Below are positions 1 to 7,745 of a DNA stretch of 64,000 nt, in pieces (position 1 is the first letter of the stretch; each line of letters opens with the position of its first letter). The translations under genes were made by a program, and so were the position numbers. Origin of the DNA: SAR116 cluster bacterium AG-447-A06 (lineage in GTDB: Bacteria; Pseudomonadota; Alphaproteobacteria; Puniceispirillales; Puniceispirillaceae); NCBI GenBank assembly GCA_003212345.1, contig QCPZ01000002.1, forward strand, positions 147,173 to 211,172, read 5' to 3'. The notes under the pieces were generated by a model that was given only the letters and a program-made list of their open reading frames with translations, ran no database searches and had not been told where the DNA came from.

Positions 1-309
1 AAGAACATGCATGACACAGTCATCGCAAATATCTCCCTAGCAGGTAATGTGCTGGTCTCAAGTGATGTTGGGATTGCACGTCGTTTGCTTGAAGAGAAAA
101 ACGAATTCACGCTGCGCCAGAGAAAAAGCAGGAAGAATCATTTGAAACGCTTGGCCAAAGGGCGAGTAGGAGTTCTTGAGTCGAGCGACCTACATCTTGA
201 GACTGGACTGGCTTTAAAGGAGTTTAACAGCCACATTGCCTCTATTGCTTATCCGATTTTATCGCGTAAGGGGCAGCTGCTGCACTCCAGGCTGATTTCA
301 GAAGACTGA
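1..309 (+). CDS. Na/Pi cotransporter family protein, C-terminal part (partial)
   Basis: The reading frame is open to the left edge, so only the last 102 or so codons are in the window. The residues match the cytoplasmic PhoU-like tail of bacterial NptA/YjbB-type sodium:phosphate symporters: a helix with LARR-like spacing (here GIARRLLEEKNEF), a basic stretch, and the ending pattern LKEFNSHIASIAYPIL, close to the family's 'LKRINSHxxxVAYPxL'. The membrane domain that carries phosphate must lie upstream. The tail is thought to regulate or gate the transporter. The ATG at 7 is internal rather than the start, because no stop precedes it. The next gene (glpD) converges on it. The family call is confident; substrate is taken from family knowledge. 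Confidence 0.85.
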   Translation, partial: KNMHDTVIANISLAGNVLVSSDVGIARRLLEEKNEFTLRQRKSRKNHLKRLAKGRVGVLESSDLHLETGLALKEFNSHIASIAYPILSRKGQLLHSRLISED

Positions 310-328
310 ACCAAAATCAAACAACCGT

Positions 329-347
329 GGACCTTGGGCGTAGGTCC
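329..347 (+). terminator. possible weak terminator hairpin
   Basis: A 6-bp perfect stem (GGACCT / AGGTCC) with a 7-nt loop lies about 20 bases after the stop codon of the Na/Pi gene. The nearest T-run (seven T) starts about 20 bases further on, so it is not a textbook intrinsic terminator. Confidence 0.3.
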
Positions 348-548
348 TTGGCCCTTTAACCCAGACCCCTTTTTTTGGTATTTCAAATCCGATTGTCAAA
401 CAGCAGGCGTTGGCATTATGTCCAATCAATCTGAAATATTGAATAGGCAGCAGGTCAGGTAGTTGTATAGAAGAAAAAAGATCTATCTTTCAATCATCTC
501 TCTCAGCTTTGCTGAATAAGGTAGGAGAAGCATAGCCCTGCCTAGAAG

Positions 549-2153
549 TCATGCTGTAAGTGCCAACCGGTTACGTTTCACATAATTGTTGATTTTTGCG
601 ATCTGACCCTTACTCAAGCGGAGGCCTAGCCGCGTTCGACGCCAAACAAAATCCTCAGCTGATGACACCCATTCATGCTCAATGGCCCAGTCAAGCTCAG
701 CTCCATAAACACCCTCACCAAAATCTTCGCCAAGGTCATCAACTGAATGAGTCTGAGCTAAAATGAGTCGGGTGTCGGTGCCGTAGGCACGAACGAGCCG
801 CCGCGCTACACCCTTCGGCAGAAAAGGATATTTTGTCTTTATTTCGCTCACGAGATGCTCAAATCCATCTACACAAAAACCACCCCCCGGCAAAGTGACT
901 CCCGCAGTCCAGCTGCCCGACATTTTTTCAAAGAACGGTGCGACTTCTCTCATCACGGCCTCAGCCAGTTTTCGATAGGTTGTGATCTTGCCACCAAAAA
1001 TATTAATTAGTGGAATACCCCCTTCATCGTCGAGCCTTAGAACATAGTCACGCGTTGCCGCAGTGGCGTTGTTCGTACCGTCGTTATAAAGAGGTCGAAC
1101 ACCAGAAAAACTAGTAATAATATCAGAGCGCTGCACAGGTCTCTTGAAATAATTAGAAGAGAAGGCCAACAGATATTCTATCTCTTCGTCAGAGCAGACA
1201 GGATGCTTCGCTAAGTCAGGATGTTCAACGTCTGTGGTGCCGATCAGCGTAAAATCATTCTCGTAAGGAATGGCAAAAACGACTCGTCCGTCCTCACCCT
1301 GAAAAAAATAACTTTTTGCATGCTCATAGAGTTTGCGTGTAACGATATGGCTGCCACGGACAAGCCGCAACTCATCCTTGGAGGATTGATTTAACTTATT
1401 ATTTATGATGTCCTCAACCCAAGGCCCTCCTGCATTTATTAGACATTTTGCGAAGAAAATAGAATTAAGACCGCTTTCAATATCTTCTGTCACAACCTGC
1501 CAACATCCATCCCGGCGTTCCGCGCTTACAACTTTGGTGCGTGGCATGATGAGAGCACCCCGCTGTTTTGCATCACGTGCATTCAAAACAACTAGCCTTG
1601 AGTCCTCAACCCAGCAGTCCGAATACTCAAATGCACTCAAAAAAACATCTTTAAGCGGCTTGCCACTTTCATCTTTCGTCAGATCAATGACTGTGGTGGC
1701 TGGCAGTATCTTTCTACCACCCATGTGATCATACAAGAATAACCCTAGCCTTATCAGCCATGCGGGCCGGCTGCCCCTCATCCAAGGAAACAATCCAGCA
1801 AGAAACCGGGACAGCGGCGTTTTTGTCTCGAAACGCATGATGTGATTGTAAGGAAGGACAAATCGAATCGGCCAACTGATATGGGGCATCGCCTTTAATA
1901 GAACTTCTCGTTCAATCAGCGCTTCACGAACTAATCGAAACTCAAAATATTCAAGATATCGCAATCCTCCATGGAACAGTTTAGTAGAGGACGAAGATGT
2001 TGCCGAGGCGATGTCATTCATTTCAGCGAGCGCGACAGACATACCTCTCCCAGAGGCATCTCGCGCAATGCCGCAACCGTTAACTCCACCACCAATAATG
2101 AAGAAATCGTATATATTTTTTGCACCTTCCAAGTTACGTGACGAATCAGGCAT
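549..2153 (-). CDS. glpD: aerobic glycerol-3-phosphate dehydrogenase GlpD
   Basis: A 534-residue flavoprotein that oxidises sn-glycerol 3-phosphate to dihydroxyacetone phosphate at the inner membrane and passes electrons to quinone. The N-terminus has the FAD-binding Rossmann motif IIGGGVNGCGIARDASGRG (about residues 19-37), followed by the TSSSSTKLFHGGLRYLE signature typical of GlpD. The C-terminal third is the helical cap domain. Length agrees with E. coli GlpD (about 500). The ATG at 2153 overlaps the end of glpR by 8 bases, so the two are translationally coupled in a glpR-glpD operon. With glpK on the opposite strand this makes a glycerol/G3P utilisation unit. No glpF facilitator or ABC importer is present here. 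Confidence 0.95.
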   Translation of the reverse strand: MPDSSRNLEGAKNIYDFFIIGGGVNGCGIARDASGRGMSVALAEMNDIASATSSSSTKLFHGGLRYLEYFEFRLVREALIEREVLLKAMPHISWPIRFVLPYNHIMRFETKTPLSRFLAGLFPWMRGSRPAWLIRLGLFLYDHMGGRKILPATTVIDLTKDESGKPLKDVFLSAFEYSDCWVEDSRLVVLNARDAKQRGALIMPRTKVVSAERRDGCWQVVTEDIESGLNSIFFAKCLINAGGPWVEDIINNKLNQSSKDELRLVRGSHIVTRKLYEHAKSYFFQGEDGRVVFAIPYENDFTLIGTTDVEHPDLAKHPVCSDEEIEYLLAFSSNYFKRPVQRSDIITSFSGVRPLYNDGTNNATAATRDYVLRLDDEGGIPLINIFGGKITTYRKLAEAVMREVAPFFEKMSGSWTAGVTLPGGGFCVDGFEHLVSEIKTKYPFLPKGVARRLVRAYGTDTRLILAQTHSVDDLGEDFGEGVYGAELDWAIEHEWVSSAEDFVWRRTRLGLRLSKGQIAKINNYVKRNRLALTA

Positions 2154-2919
2154 TGAATGTCTCTTCCGTCACCACTCTTGCACCGCAGCTTGCCGCGACG
2201 GATAGAAACTCAGCTGGCGGCTTGCCATCAAGTATCACATAATCAAGTTCAGAAAGATTACAGATTCTCACTGGTGCACTGCGTTCAAATTTTGATTGGT
2301 CAGCGACAAGAATACGAGTACGAGCATTCTTCAGAATTGTTCGTGAAACGGCAACCTCTCGGCTATCAAAATCCAATATTGACCCGTCCTCATCAATTGA
2401 TGAAGCGCCAATCACAGCATAATCAACCTTATATTTTGAGATAAACTCTACAGCATCATTTCCAACAATTGCTCCATCTGACCTTCTGACTCCTCCTCCA
2501 ACTATTACCAAATCCCGCAATTTAGCATCACGCAAAATCTGAATCACATTGATGTTATTGGAAATAACTACCAACCCAGAGTGCTTGGTAAGGGCACGGG
2601 CAACTTGCTCAGTAGTCGTGCCAATATTTAATATCACAGAACAATCATGAGGAACCAGATTAGCTGCAATCCGTCCAACTTTTTCTTTACCTTCTATATT
2701 GAAAAGACGCCGTTCCTCGTAACCAATGCTAGAGGTTGACTCCAGACGACGCGCACCCCCGTGAATTCGGCGAGCAAGACCCCGATCACAGAGCTCACCA
2801 ATATCTCGTCTGACGGTTTGTGTCGTAACAGCAAACCTGATGGCGAGTTTATCTACACCCACCTCTTCGTGTGCACGAAGGTCCTTAATTATCTTTTTTT
2901 GACGTTCGTTTAGCGACAT
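2146..2919 (-). CDS. glpR: DeoR-family transcriptional repressor, GlpR-like
   Basis: A 257-residue DeoR-family regulator. The N-terminal winged helix-turn-helix includes VDKLAIRFAVTTQTVRRDI (about residues 22-40) and ends in the family hallmark RRIHGGA. The C-terminal sugar-phosphate sensing domain contains ILNIGTTTEQVARAL and the VADQSKFERSAP segment usual in GlpR/DeoR proteins. It lies upstream of and overlaps glpD and is divergent from glpK, so a role as glycerol-3-phosphate-responsive repressor of both is the natural inference. It probably also controls itself. Two inverted repeats in the adjacent AT-rich intergenic region are candidate operators. Confidence 0.88.
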   Translation of the reverse strand: MSLNERQKKIIKDLRAHEEVGVDKLAIRFAVTTQTVRRDIGELCDRGLARRIHGGARRLESTSSIGYEERRLFNIEGKEKVGRIAANLVPHDCSVILNIGTTTEQVARALTKHSGLVVISNNINVIQILRDAKLRDLVIVGGGVRRSDGAIVGNDAVEFISKYKVDYAVIGASSIDEDGSILDFDSREVAVSRTILKNARTRILVADQSKFERSAPVRICNLSELDYVILDGKPPAEFLSVAASCGARVVTEETFNA

Positions 2920-2999
2920 TTAATCCTACCTACAAATCTCTTGTGTATAGAGGTTTATTGAATCCCGAAGAGCATAAAACTAAGCACAATCGAAAACTA

Positions 3000-3027
3000 T
3001 ATTTTCATTATTCCGCATATGAAAATA
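3000..3027. promoter_or_regulatory. inverted repeat, candidate GlpR operator 1
   Basis: Perfect 9-bp arms TATTTTCAT and ATGAAAATA separated by 10 bases, about 80 bases upstream of the glpR start. It shares the half-site core TTCAT/ATGAA with the palindrome at 3137-3152, as expected for two sites of one dimeric repressor. Confidence 0.4.
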
Positions 3028-3136
3028 AAAAATATTCTATTTATCAAAAAATTTATGATTTAAACCAATATGATAGATTTTTATCTTAAATTTTAAACAA
3101 ATTTTTTTCTAAATATTGCTAATTATTACCAAAAAA

Positions 3137-3152
3137 ATATTCATATGAATAT
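3137..3152. promoter_or_regulatory. 16-bp perfect palindrome, candidate GlpR operator 2
   Basis: The sequence ATATTCATATGAATAT is a perfect 16-bp palindrome midway between glpR and glpK. E. coli GlpR sites also have a TTC...GAA core but with wider spacing, so the resemblance is only suggestive. Confidence 0.4.
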
Positions 3153-3328
3153 GTTGAAAAGTGAAGTCATGGGAAAAAGTCAAAAATTAATCATTTTTAT
3201 TTACCCTCTGAGCAGGCCCTAGATTTTTCTTGCATGGACCGAGCTTTTTATAACACCCTTGTGTTAGCCTTTTGGCTTTTCAATTTGTGAGAGTGTTTTC
3301 TATCCCACTGGAAAATGTAAGATTGAAA

Positions 3329-4831
3329 ATGGACAAAAATTATATTCTTTCGATTGATCAGGGCACAACTTCAACCCGTGCGATCGTCTTTGACCAAAAA
3401 CTTCAGCCTTTAGCCATGGCGCAGGAAGAGTTTCCTCAGCATTTTCCTAAGTCTGGTTGGGTAGAGCACGATCCAGAAGATTTATGGTCATCAACAACCA
3501 CCACTTGCTTGCAAGCACTTAAGCGAGCGAAGCTTAGTTCAAGCAGCATCAATACAATCGGCATCACAAATCAGCGCGAAACAACCCTTGTATGGGACCG
3601 GCATAGTGGACGCGCGATATATAATGCAATTGTCTGGCAAGACCGTCGAACTGCTGAGTATTGCCAAAAGTTGAAAAAAGCTGGGCATGAACCAGAAGTC
3701 ACACGGAAGACAGGGCTGCTACTTGATCCCTATTTTTCGGCAACAAAACTACAATGGCTTCTCGAAAATGTTAGTGGCGCACGTGCTCGGGCAGAGGCTG
3801 GTGATCTGTTGTTTGGAACTGTTGACAGCTACCTAATATGGCGACTTACCGAAGGAGCATCACACCTAACAGATGCAACAAACGCTGCAAGGACCATGCT
3901 GTACAATATCTCCGAAGGTTGCTGGGATGATGAATTGCTCACCCTATTTGAAATTCCCAAAAAGATGTTACCAGAAGTCAGAGACAGCTCAGGTGACTTT
4001 GGTGTTGTGCGGTCAGATTTGTTCAAAGGTACCAAAATTCCTATTCTGGGCGTGGCGGGCGATCAACAGGCAGCTACTATTGGTCAAGCCTGCTTTGAAC
4101 CTGGCATGGTGAAATCAACCTATGGAACGGGTTGTTTTGCGTTAATGAATACAGGCAGAAAGCCAGTTTTTTCCAAAAATAAACTGCTCACTACCATTGC
4201 CTATCAGATTAATGGAAAGCCAAATTATGCCCTTGAAGGTTCAATTTTTGTGGCGGGATCTGTTGTGCAGTGGTTGCGTGATGGCCTGAAAATGATCCGT
4301 CACGCATCCGAGACAGAATTTTTGGCTGAGTCTGCCAATAACCAAGAGCAAATTTATTTTGTCCCAGCTTTTACAGGCCTTGGCGCGCCCTATTGGAATG
4401 CTGATTGCCGCGGCGCCATATTTGGTCTTTCTCGAAGTACAGGTCCTGCGGAAATTGCAAAAGCAGCGCTTGAAAGCGTCGCTTTTCAAACCCGAGACCT
4501 AATTGAGGCGATGCACCAAGATTGGGGTGACAAGGGGCAATCAGTCCTTAGGATAGATGGAGGTATGGTTTCCAATGACTGGGCAATGCAGGCATTGGCT
4601 AATCAACTCGCAACGCCTATCGATCGGCCGACTGTAACCGAGACAACAGCCGCTGGAGCTGCCTATCTTGCAGGACTTGCGGCTGGATTATGCCCAAGGC
4701 CGCAAGACTTCGCTCAGCAGTGGGTCCTTGAAAAACGATTTAAGCCAGAGCAGTCGAGCGATCGCGCAGATGAACTTTATGCGGGATGGCGGCGCAGCGT
4801 GGCGCGACTGCTTCATGATCCAAAAATCTGA
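3329..4831 (+). CDS. glpK: glycerol kinase GlpK
   Basis: A FGGY-family kinase that phosphorylates glycerol to sn-glycerol 3-phosphate in the cytoplasm, feeding GlpD next door. The N-terminus has the phosphate-binding loop [15 protein letters not shown], the middle has [13 protein letters not shown], and the C-terminal half carries [20 protein letters not shown], all diagnostic of glycerol kinase. I place the start at the ATG at 3329, giving 500 residues, the usual length, and putting the DQGTTS motif at the normal position. An upstream in-frame start at 3272 would add 19 residues with no family counterpart. It is transcribed divergently from glpR-glpD and is probably under the same repressor. 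Confidence 0.95.
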   Translation: MDKNYILSIDQGTTSTRAIVFDQKLQPLAMAQEEFPQHFPKSGWVEHDPEDLWSSTTTTCLQALKRAKLSSSSINTIGITNQRETTLVWDRHSGRAIYNAIVWQDRRTAEYCQKLKKAGHEPEVTRKTGLLLDPYFSATKLQWLLENVSGARARAEAGDLLFGTVDSYLIWRLTEGASHLTDATNAARTMLYNISEGCWDDELLTLFEIPKKMLPEVRDSSGDFGVVRSDLFKGTKIPILGVAGDQQAATIGQACFEPGMVKSTYGTGCFALMNTGRKPVFSKNKLLTTIAYQINGKPNYALEGSIFVAGSVVQWLRDGLKMIRHASETEFLAESANNQEQIYFVPAFTGLGAPYWNADCRGAIFGLSRSTGPAEIAKAALESVAFQTRDLIEAMHQDWGDKGQSVLRIDGGMVSNDWAMQALANQLATPIDRPTVTETTAAGAAYLAGLAAGLCPRPQDFAQQWVLEKRFKPEQSSDRADELYAGWRRSVARLLHDPKI

Positions 4832-5169
4832 TACCCAGCTACTCTGCGGGGTGTGCCCCATCCAAATATTGAAAACTTTTACCGACGCAGAGTGAAACGA
4901 CTCTCTCTCTATTGATCTCTAATGATGATACCCGCCAAGGAGTGATTGATATCATCCGGCCTCTTAAAAAAATAGAAATCACTCCCAGTAGAAGAGCTTC
5001 CACCGTAATTTTCAGCTTGTCGGTGGGCTAGCTGCAATCCTTGAGCTTGAAGTTTCTGCTCAATAAAAACTGTCATCCATGGGGATAGCGATTTTCGCCG
5101 AGTTTTGTTGGTTGCGGAGGTGAAGTTTGAACCAACGATCTTCAGGGTATGAGCCTAATTGTCTCGCAT
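4832..5169. other. intergenic stretch between convergent glpK and SDR genes
   Basis: A 338-base stretch. It contains an 8-bp inverted repeat (ACTCTGCG at 4841-4848, CGCAGAGT at 4886-4893) just after glpK, with a long loop and no T-run, and a possible 55-codon reading frame on the minus strand (listed separately). Nothing else is recognisable. Confidence 0.5.
4909..5076 (-). CDS. possible small protein (55 aa), unknown
   Basis: From the ATG at 5076 a 55-codon frame runs to TAG at 4909-4911, beginning MTVFIEQKLQAQGLQLAHRQ and continuing through a Ser/Gly-rich bend to FYFFKRPDD. The same frame stays open upstream to 5154 (about 26 further codons including TNKTRRKSLSPW) without an ATG, GTG or TTG, so the ATG could be internal to the remnant of a longer gene. 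Amino acid composition looks protein-like. It lies 90 bases after the end of the SDR gene on the same strand and could be the last member of that operon. I recognise no family. Confidence 0.33.
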   Translation of the reverse strand: MTVFIEQKLQAQGLQLAHRQAENYGGSSSTGSDFYFFKRPDDINHSLAGIIIRDQ

Positions 5170-5883
5170 TTAGGGTTTTCTAGTTTTAAAATGAATGACT
5201 TTTGATGCTGGTGATAAATTTATTTCGTCAATCACGGTGCCCTTCCGCGCCCCAACCGTCTCAACAATTACTTTTGCAATATCCTCTGGCTCTATAGCGT
5301 TTTCTGGAGAGTTACCAGGTTCAAAATCCAGGTCGTTAAAAAACGCACTCCTGACCATGCCAGGATTGATTAAACAAACTCTCAGGCCAGATGATCCCAC
5401 CTCATCTCTCAAGGATTGAGCAAAACCACGCATCCCAAATTTGGCCGATGAATATAACGTTGCTTTTCTTTTACCTAATAAAGCTGCTTCCGAACCAACT
5501 ATAACAATATCTCCTTGCCCAAGCTTTTTCATGCTGCTGACCATGTGCCGACATAGAACAATGTGAGCGACTAAGTTTACATTTATAAATTCTTGAATTT
5601 GCTTATGCGAAAAATTTTCAAGGTGCCTAAAATCACCAAAACCGGCATTGCAAACCAACACACTTATTTTTGGGTAATCTTTTGAAATATCCGCGGCAAT
5701 TTTATCTAATTTATCGATATCAGAAAAATCCGCTCTACGAGGATGATAGCGATCATGACTAATCTCATATTTGTCATGATATCGAGCCAAGCCAATTACC
5801 GTAAAGCCTGACTCTAAAAACCTAGTGGCAGTTGCCCGCCCAATGCCACTTGAACTTCCTGTGATAACGGCAACCTTATGCAA
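5170..5883 (-). CDS. short-chain dehydrogenase/reductase (SDR)
   Basis: A 237-residue classical SDR: NAD(P)-binding TGxxxGxG motif as ITGSSSGIGRATA at the N-terminus, the NAG motif (VCNAGFGD), and the catalytic Ser...Tyr-x-x-x-Lys set (VGSEAA, then YSSAK). It is an NAD(P)H-linked oxidoreductase of unknown substrate. The start codon is TTG (TTG CAT AAG), preceded by GAGGA about ten bases upstream; an in-frame stop just upstream excludes a longer form. It follows the radical SAM gene by 24 bases and is probably the fourth gene of the operon with the glycosyltransferase and nucleosidase-like genes, so its substrate is likely a product of those enzymes. Confidence 0.85.
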   Translation of the reverse strand: MHKVAVITGSSSGIGRATATRFLESGFTVIGLARYHDKYEISHDRYHPRRADFSDIDKLDKIAADISKDYPKISVLVCNAGFGDFRHLENFSHKQIQEFINVNLVAHIVLCRHMVSSMKKLGQGDIVIVGSEAALLGKRKATLYSSAKFGMRGFAQSLRDEVGSSGLRVCLINPGMVRSAFFNDLDFEPGNSPENAIEPEDIAKVIVETVGARKGTVIDEINLSPASKVIHFKTRKP

Positions 5884-5907
5884 TTGAAATTTTCCTCATT
5901 ATCCATT

Positions 5908-6900
5908 TCATATTAAGCATTGGAATATCCTATCCGTTCCAAGATATTTTTTTAGTTCATCTTGAATGTAATTTGCCATTTCATTTTCAATCTCAGGTCC
6001 ATAGGAAACTAATTGTCCTGTTGTTTGCATTGGAAATGCAAACAACTTCTCCTCAGGATACAAAGCCGCAATCGTGTTATACATCTTTTTTGGATATCTT
6101 AGCGGTCCAAAACTAACCGAGTGCAGGTTTCTGATTTCTAAGTCAGTCATGATATCTTCTATGAGCTCAGAATAGAGTCCTCTCCAATTTTCACAAAAGA
6201 TCAACGGGTCTAACCGTAAGCCAATAAACCATCCGGATTTTGTAAGCTCCTTTATAGCCCGGATTCTCCTCTTCACTCTGGGTGCTTTTTTATCAAGAAC
6301 GTCTGCCACACTCTCGGGAGACAAGCTGAAGGCAACAACGCAATTCGAGATGGGTTCCAGATCCAATAATGGTTTAATATTCACACTCTTGGTTCTCAAC
6401 TCAAACTCAACTTCTGGATGTCTTTTGAAAAATCTCAGGGTATGTTCTGCAAAAGTGGTAATTTTTTCAAAAGCAAGAGAGTCGCAATCATATCCTGAAA
6501 AAAAGGTTAGTGATGAGCCTGCATTATTTTGGATAGTTTCTGATATGGATCTAAAAAAGTCTTCGAAATTGACAAACAATAAATAATTGGCTGAAGAGTA
6601 CATTCCTTGCAAGAAGCAATAGCGGCAATCATAGATACAATTATACATGTGCGAAAAATAGAAGTTCTTTTGAGAACCCATTCCAAAACCAGGAGGCGCG
6701 GGCAACACAAAGTTATCGTGTTTCTTAGCCAAAATCAGTGCAGGCTTTTCTTTTTGAAGACGAAAGTTTTGCTGCCTTTTATTGAACATTTCTTGATAAC
6801 GATTAATATTGAGTACATCAGCATTTGGAAGACGTGATAGAACACGTTCCGTGATTGGATGATCTATTATTTGACTTTCGACAAACACAGTTTCGATCAT
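5908..6900 (-). CDS. spore photoproduct lyase-like radical SAM protein
   Basis: A 330-residue radical SAM enzyme resembling SplB. The [4Fe-4S]-cluster motif CxxxCxxC is present as CIYDCRYC (Cys88, 92 and 95), at nearly the same position as in Bacillus SPL, and is followed by FLQG in the usual place. SPL splits the thymine dimer 5-thyminyl-5,6-dihydrothymine in spore DNA, but alphaproteobacteria do not form spores. In the region where Bacillus SPL keeps its hydrogen-donor Cys, this protein has SGYDCDSLAFE, whose Cys is not in the same register. So the substrate may differ. The ATG at 6900 overlaps the stop of the upstream nucleosidase-like gene (ATGA); an upstream TTG at 6912 is less likely. 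Confidence 0.8.
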   Translation of the reverse strand: MIETVFVESQIIDHPITERVLSRLPNADVLNINRYQEMFNKRQQNFRLQKEKPALILAKKHDNFVLPAPPGFGMGSQKNFYFSHMYNCIYDCRYCFLQGMYSSANYLLFVNFEDFFRSISETIQNNAGSSLTFFSGYDCDSLAFEKITTFAEHTLRFFKRHPEVEFELRTKSVNIKPLLDLEPISNCVVAFSLSPESVADVLDKKAPRVKRRIRAIKELTKSGWFIGLRLDPLIFCENWRGLYSELIEDIMTDLEIRNLHSVSFGPLRYPKKMYNTIAALYPEEKLFAFPMQTTGQLVSYGPEIENEMANYIQDELKKYLGTDRIFQCLI

Positions 6901-7745
6901 TTTAATTTCCAACTTTGTGCTTCTGAAGCAATGTCAAGCTCCATACTTTGCATTAAGTCTTTTGCAGAGGATGCTTTTTGTGCTCTGTCAACCAGAGACT
7001 CGTTAGGAAATAAACACCACCACTTTTTATAAATTTTCCGAAATCTAAGTCGGTTTGTTTCTGTGAAATGCAGCGAGCCCATTATGCCGTCCATTTCTAT
7101 TGAGTCCTCCAATCTAGCCCTCTCTCGGTCAACAATCTTAACAATAGCCTGCAATAGATTATCAATAATGGAAGAGTTCTTCTTGAAAAGATCAGCAATC
7201 ATTTTTTTTGTTACTAATGATTGCGAATGCTCCGATGTATCTGAGACTATTTTCATAACAAAAGTAAGTTCATTACAAGAGAGACTTGGTGCAATTTCAC
7301 AAAAACCAGCGGCCTCCATGTCGTATAGAACAGGCAGAGTAAATTCATTCTCGGGCGAGCTTACGGTGCAAAGCTCTGCGGGCTCTGCTAACTTAGAAAA
7401 CCTTAGGCCCGGAAAAAAGGATTTGCCATTGTCATTGTTAACTACTTTGATTGCTTGGAACAGCGTTCCGACAGGCCCCTGAAAATGACCTGCTATTCCA
7501 ATATTAATCCATGCAACAAACTGACCAGGTTTAAAAGTGTTATTCAAATACATCGTAGCTACAGCAGATTTGATAGACCCAACACCTGATATCACAAGGG
7601 CGTGACCATTTTTGCGATTTATATATATCGGGAAATTAAGGTGGTTTGAAAAACTCTTTAGGTTAAATTTTTGTATCAGTGCATTAGCCTCTGGCCGCAA
7701 AGCGACAACCCAAAAGAACTTCAATTCCTGATTTGTATCATTCAC
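6897..7745 (-). CDS. PNP/MTAN-type nucleoside phosphorylase or nucleosidase-like protein
   Basis: A 282-residue protein with the hallmarks of the PNP/UDP-phosphorylase superfamily, nearest to MTA/SAH nucleosidases: the glycine segment VISGVGSIKSA (about 51-61), NIGIAG (about 81-86), the ribose-binding YDMEAAGF (Met143, Glu144) and the purine-binding Ser-Asp pair in IVSDTSE (Asp169). The C-terminal 100 residues after the core are an unusual extension. It probably cleaves an N-glycosidic bond of a nucleoside or nucleoside-like compound. The start is GTG at 7745, whose last two bases form the stop of the preceding glycosyltransferase (GTGA overlap), and its own stop overlaps the radical SAM gene. 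It is thus coupled on both sides. Confidence 0.78.
   Translation of the reverse strand: MNDTNQELKFFWVVALRPEANALIQKFNLKSFSNHLNFPIYINRKNGHALVISGVGSIKSAVATMYLNNTFKPGQFVAWINIGIAGHFQGPVGTLFQAIKVVNNDNGKSFFPGLRFSKLAEPAELCTVSSPENEFTLPVLYDMEAAGFCEIAPSLSCNELTFVMKIVSDTSEHSQSLVTKKMIADLFKKNSSIIDNLLQAIVKIVDRERARLEDSIEMDGIMGSLHFTETNRLRFRKIYKKWWCLFPNESLVDRAQKASSAKDLMQSMELDIASEAQSWKLK

Larger units (their letters stand above)
2920..3328. promoter_or_regulatory. AT-rich divergent control region between glpR-glpD and glpK
   Basis: A 409-base gene-free stretch, strongly AT-rich by eye compared with the flanking genes, with long A and T runs. It must hold the divergent promoters of glpRD and glpK. Two inverted repeats (3000-3027 and 3137-3152) stand out and are listed separately. 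I could not assign -35/-10 boxes with confidence because the AT-richness gives many partial matches. Confidence 0.6.

Noticed and set aside
4841..4893. Inverted repeat after glpK as a terminator
   Set aside because: The 8-bp arms are 37 bases apart and no T-run follows, so it is not a normal intrinsic terminator.
7063..7482. 139-codon plus-strand frame
   Set aside because: Antisense to the nucleosidase-like gene, whose motifs are clear.
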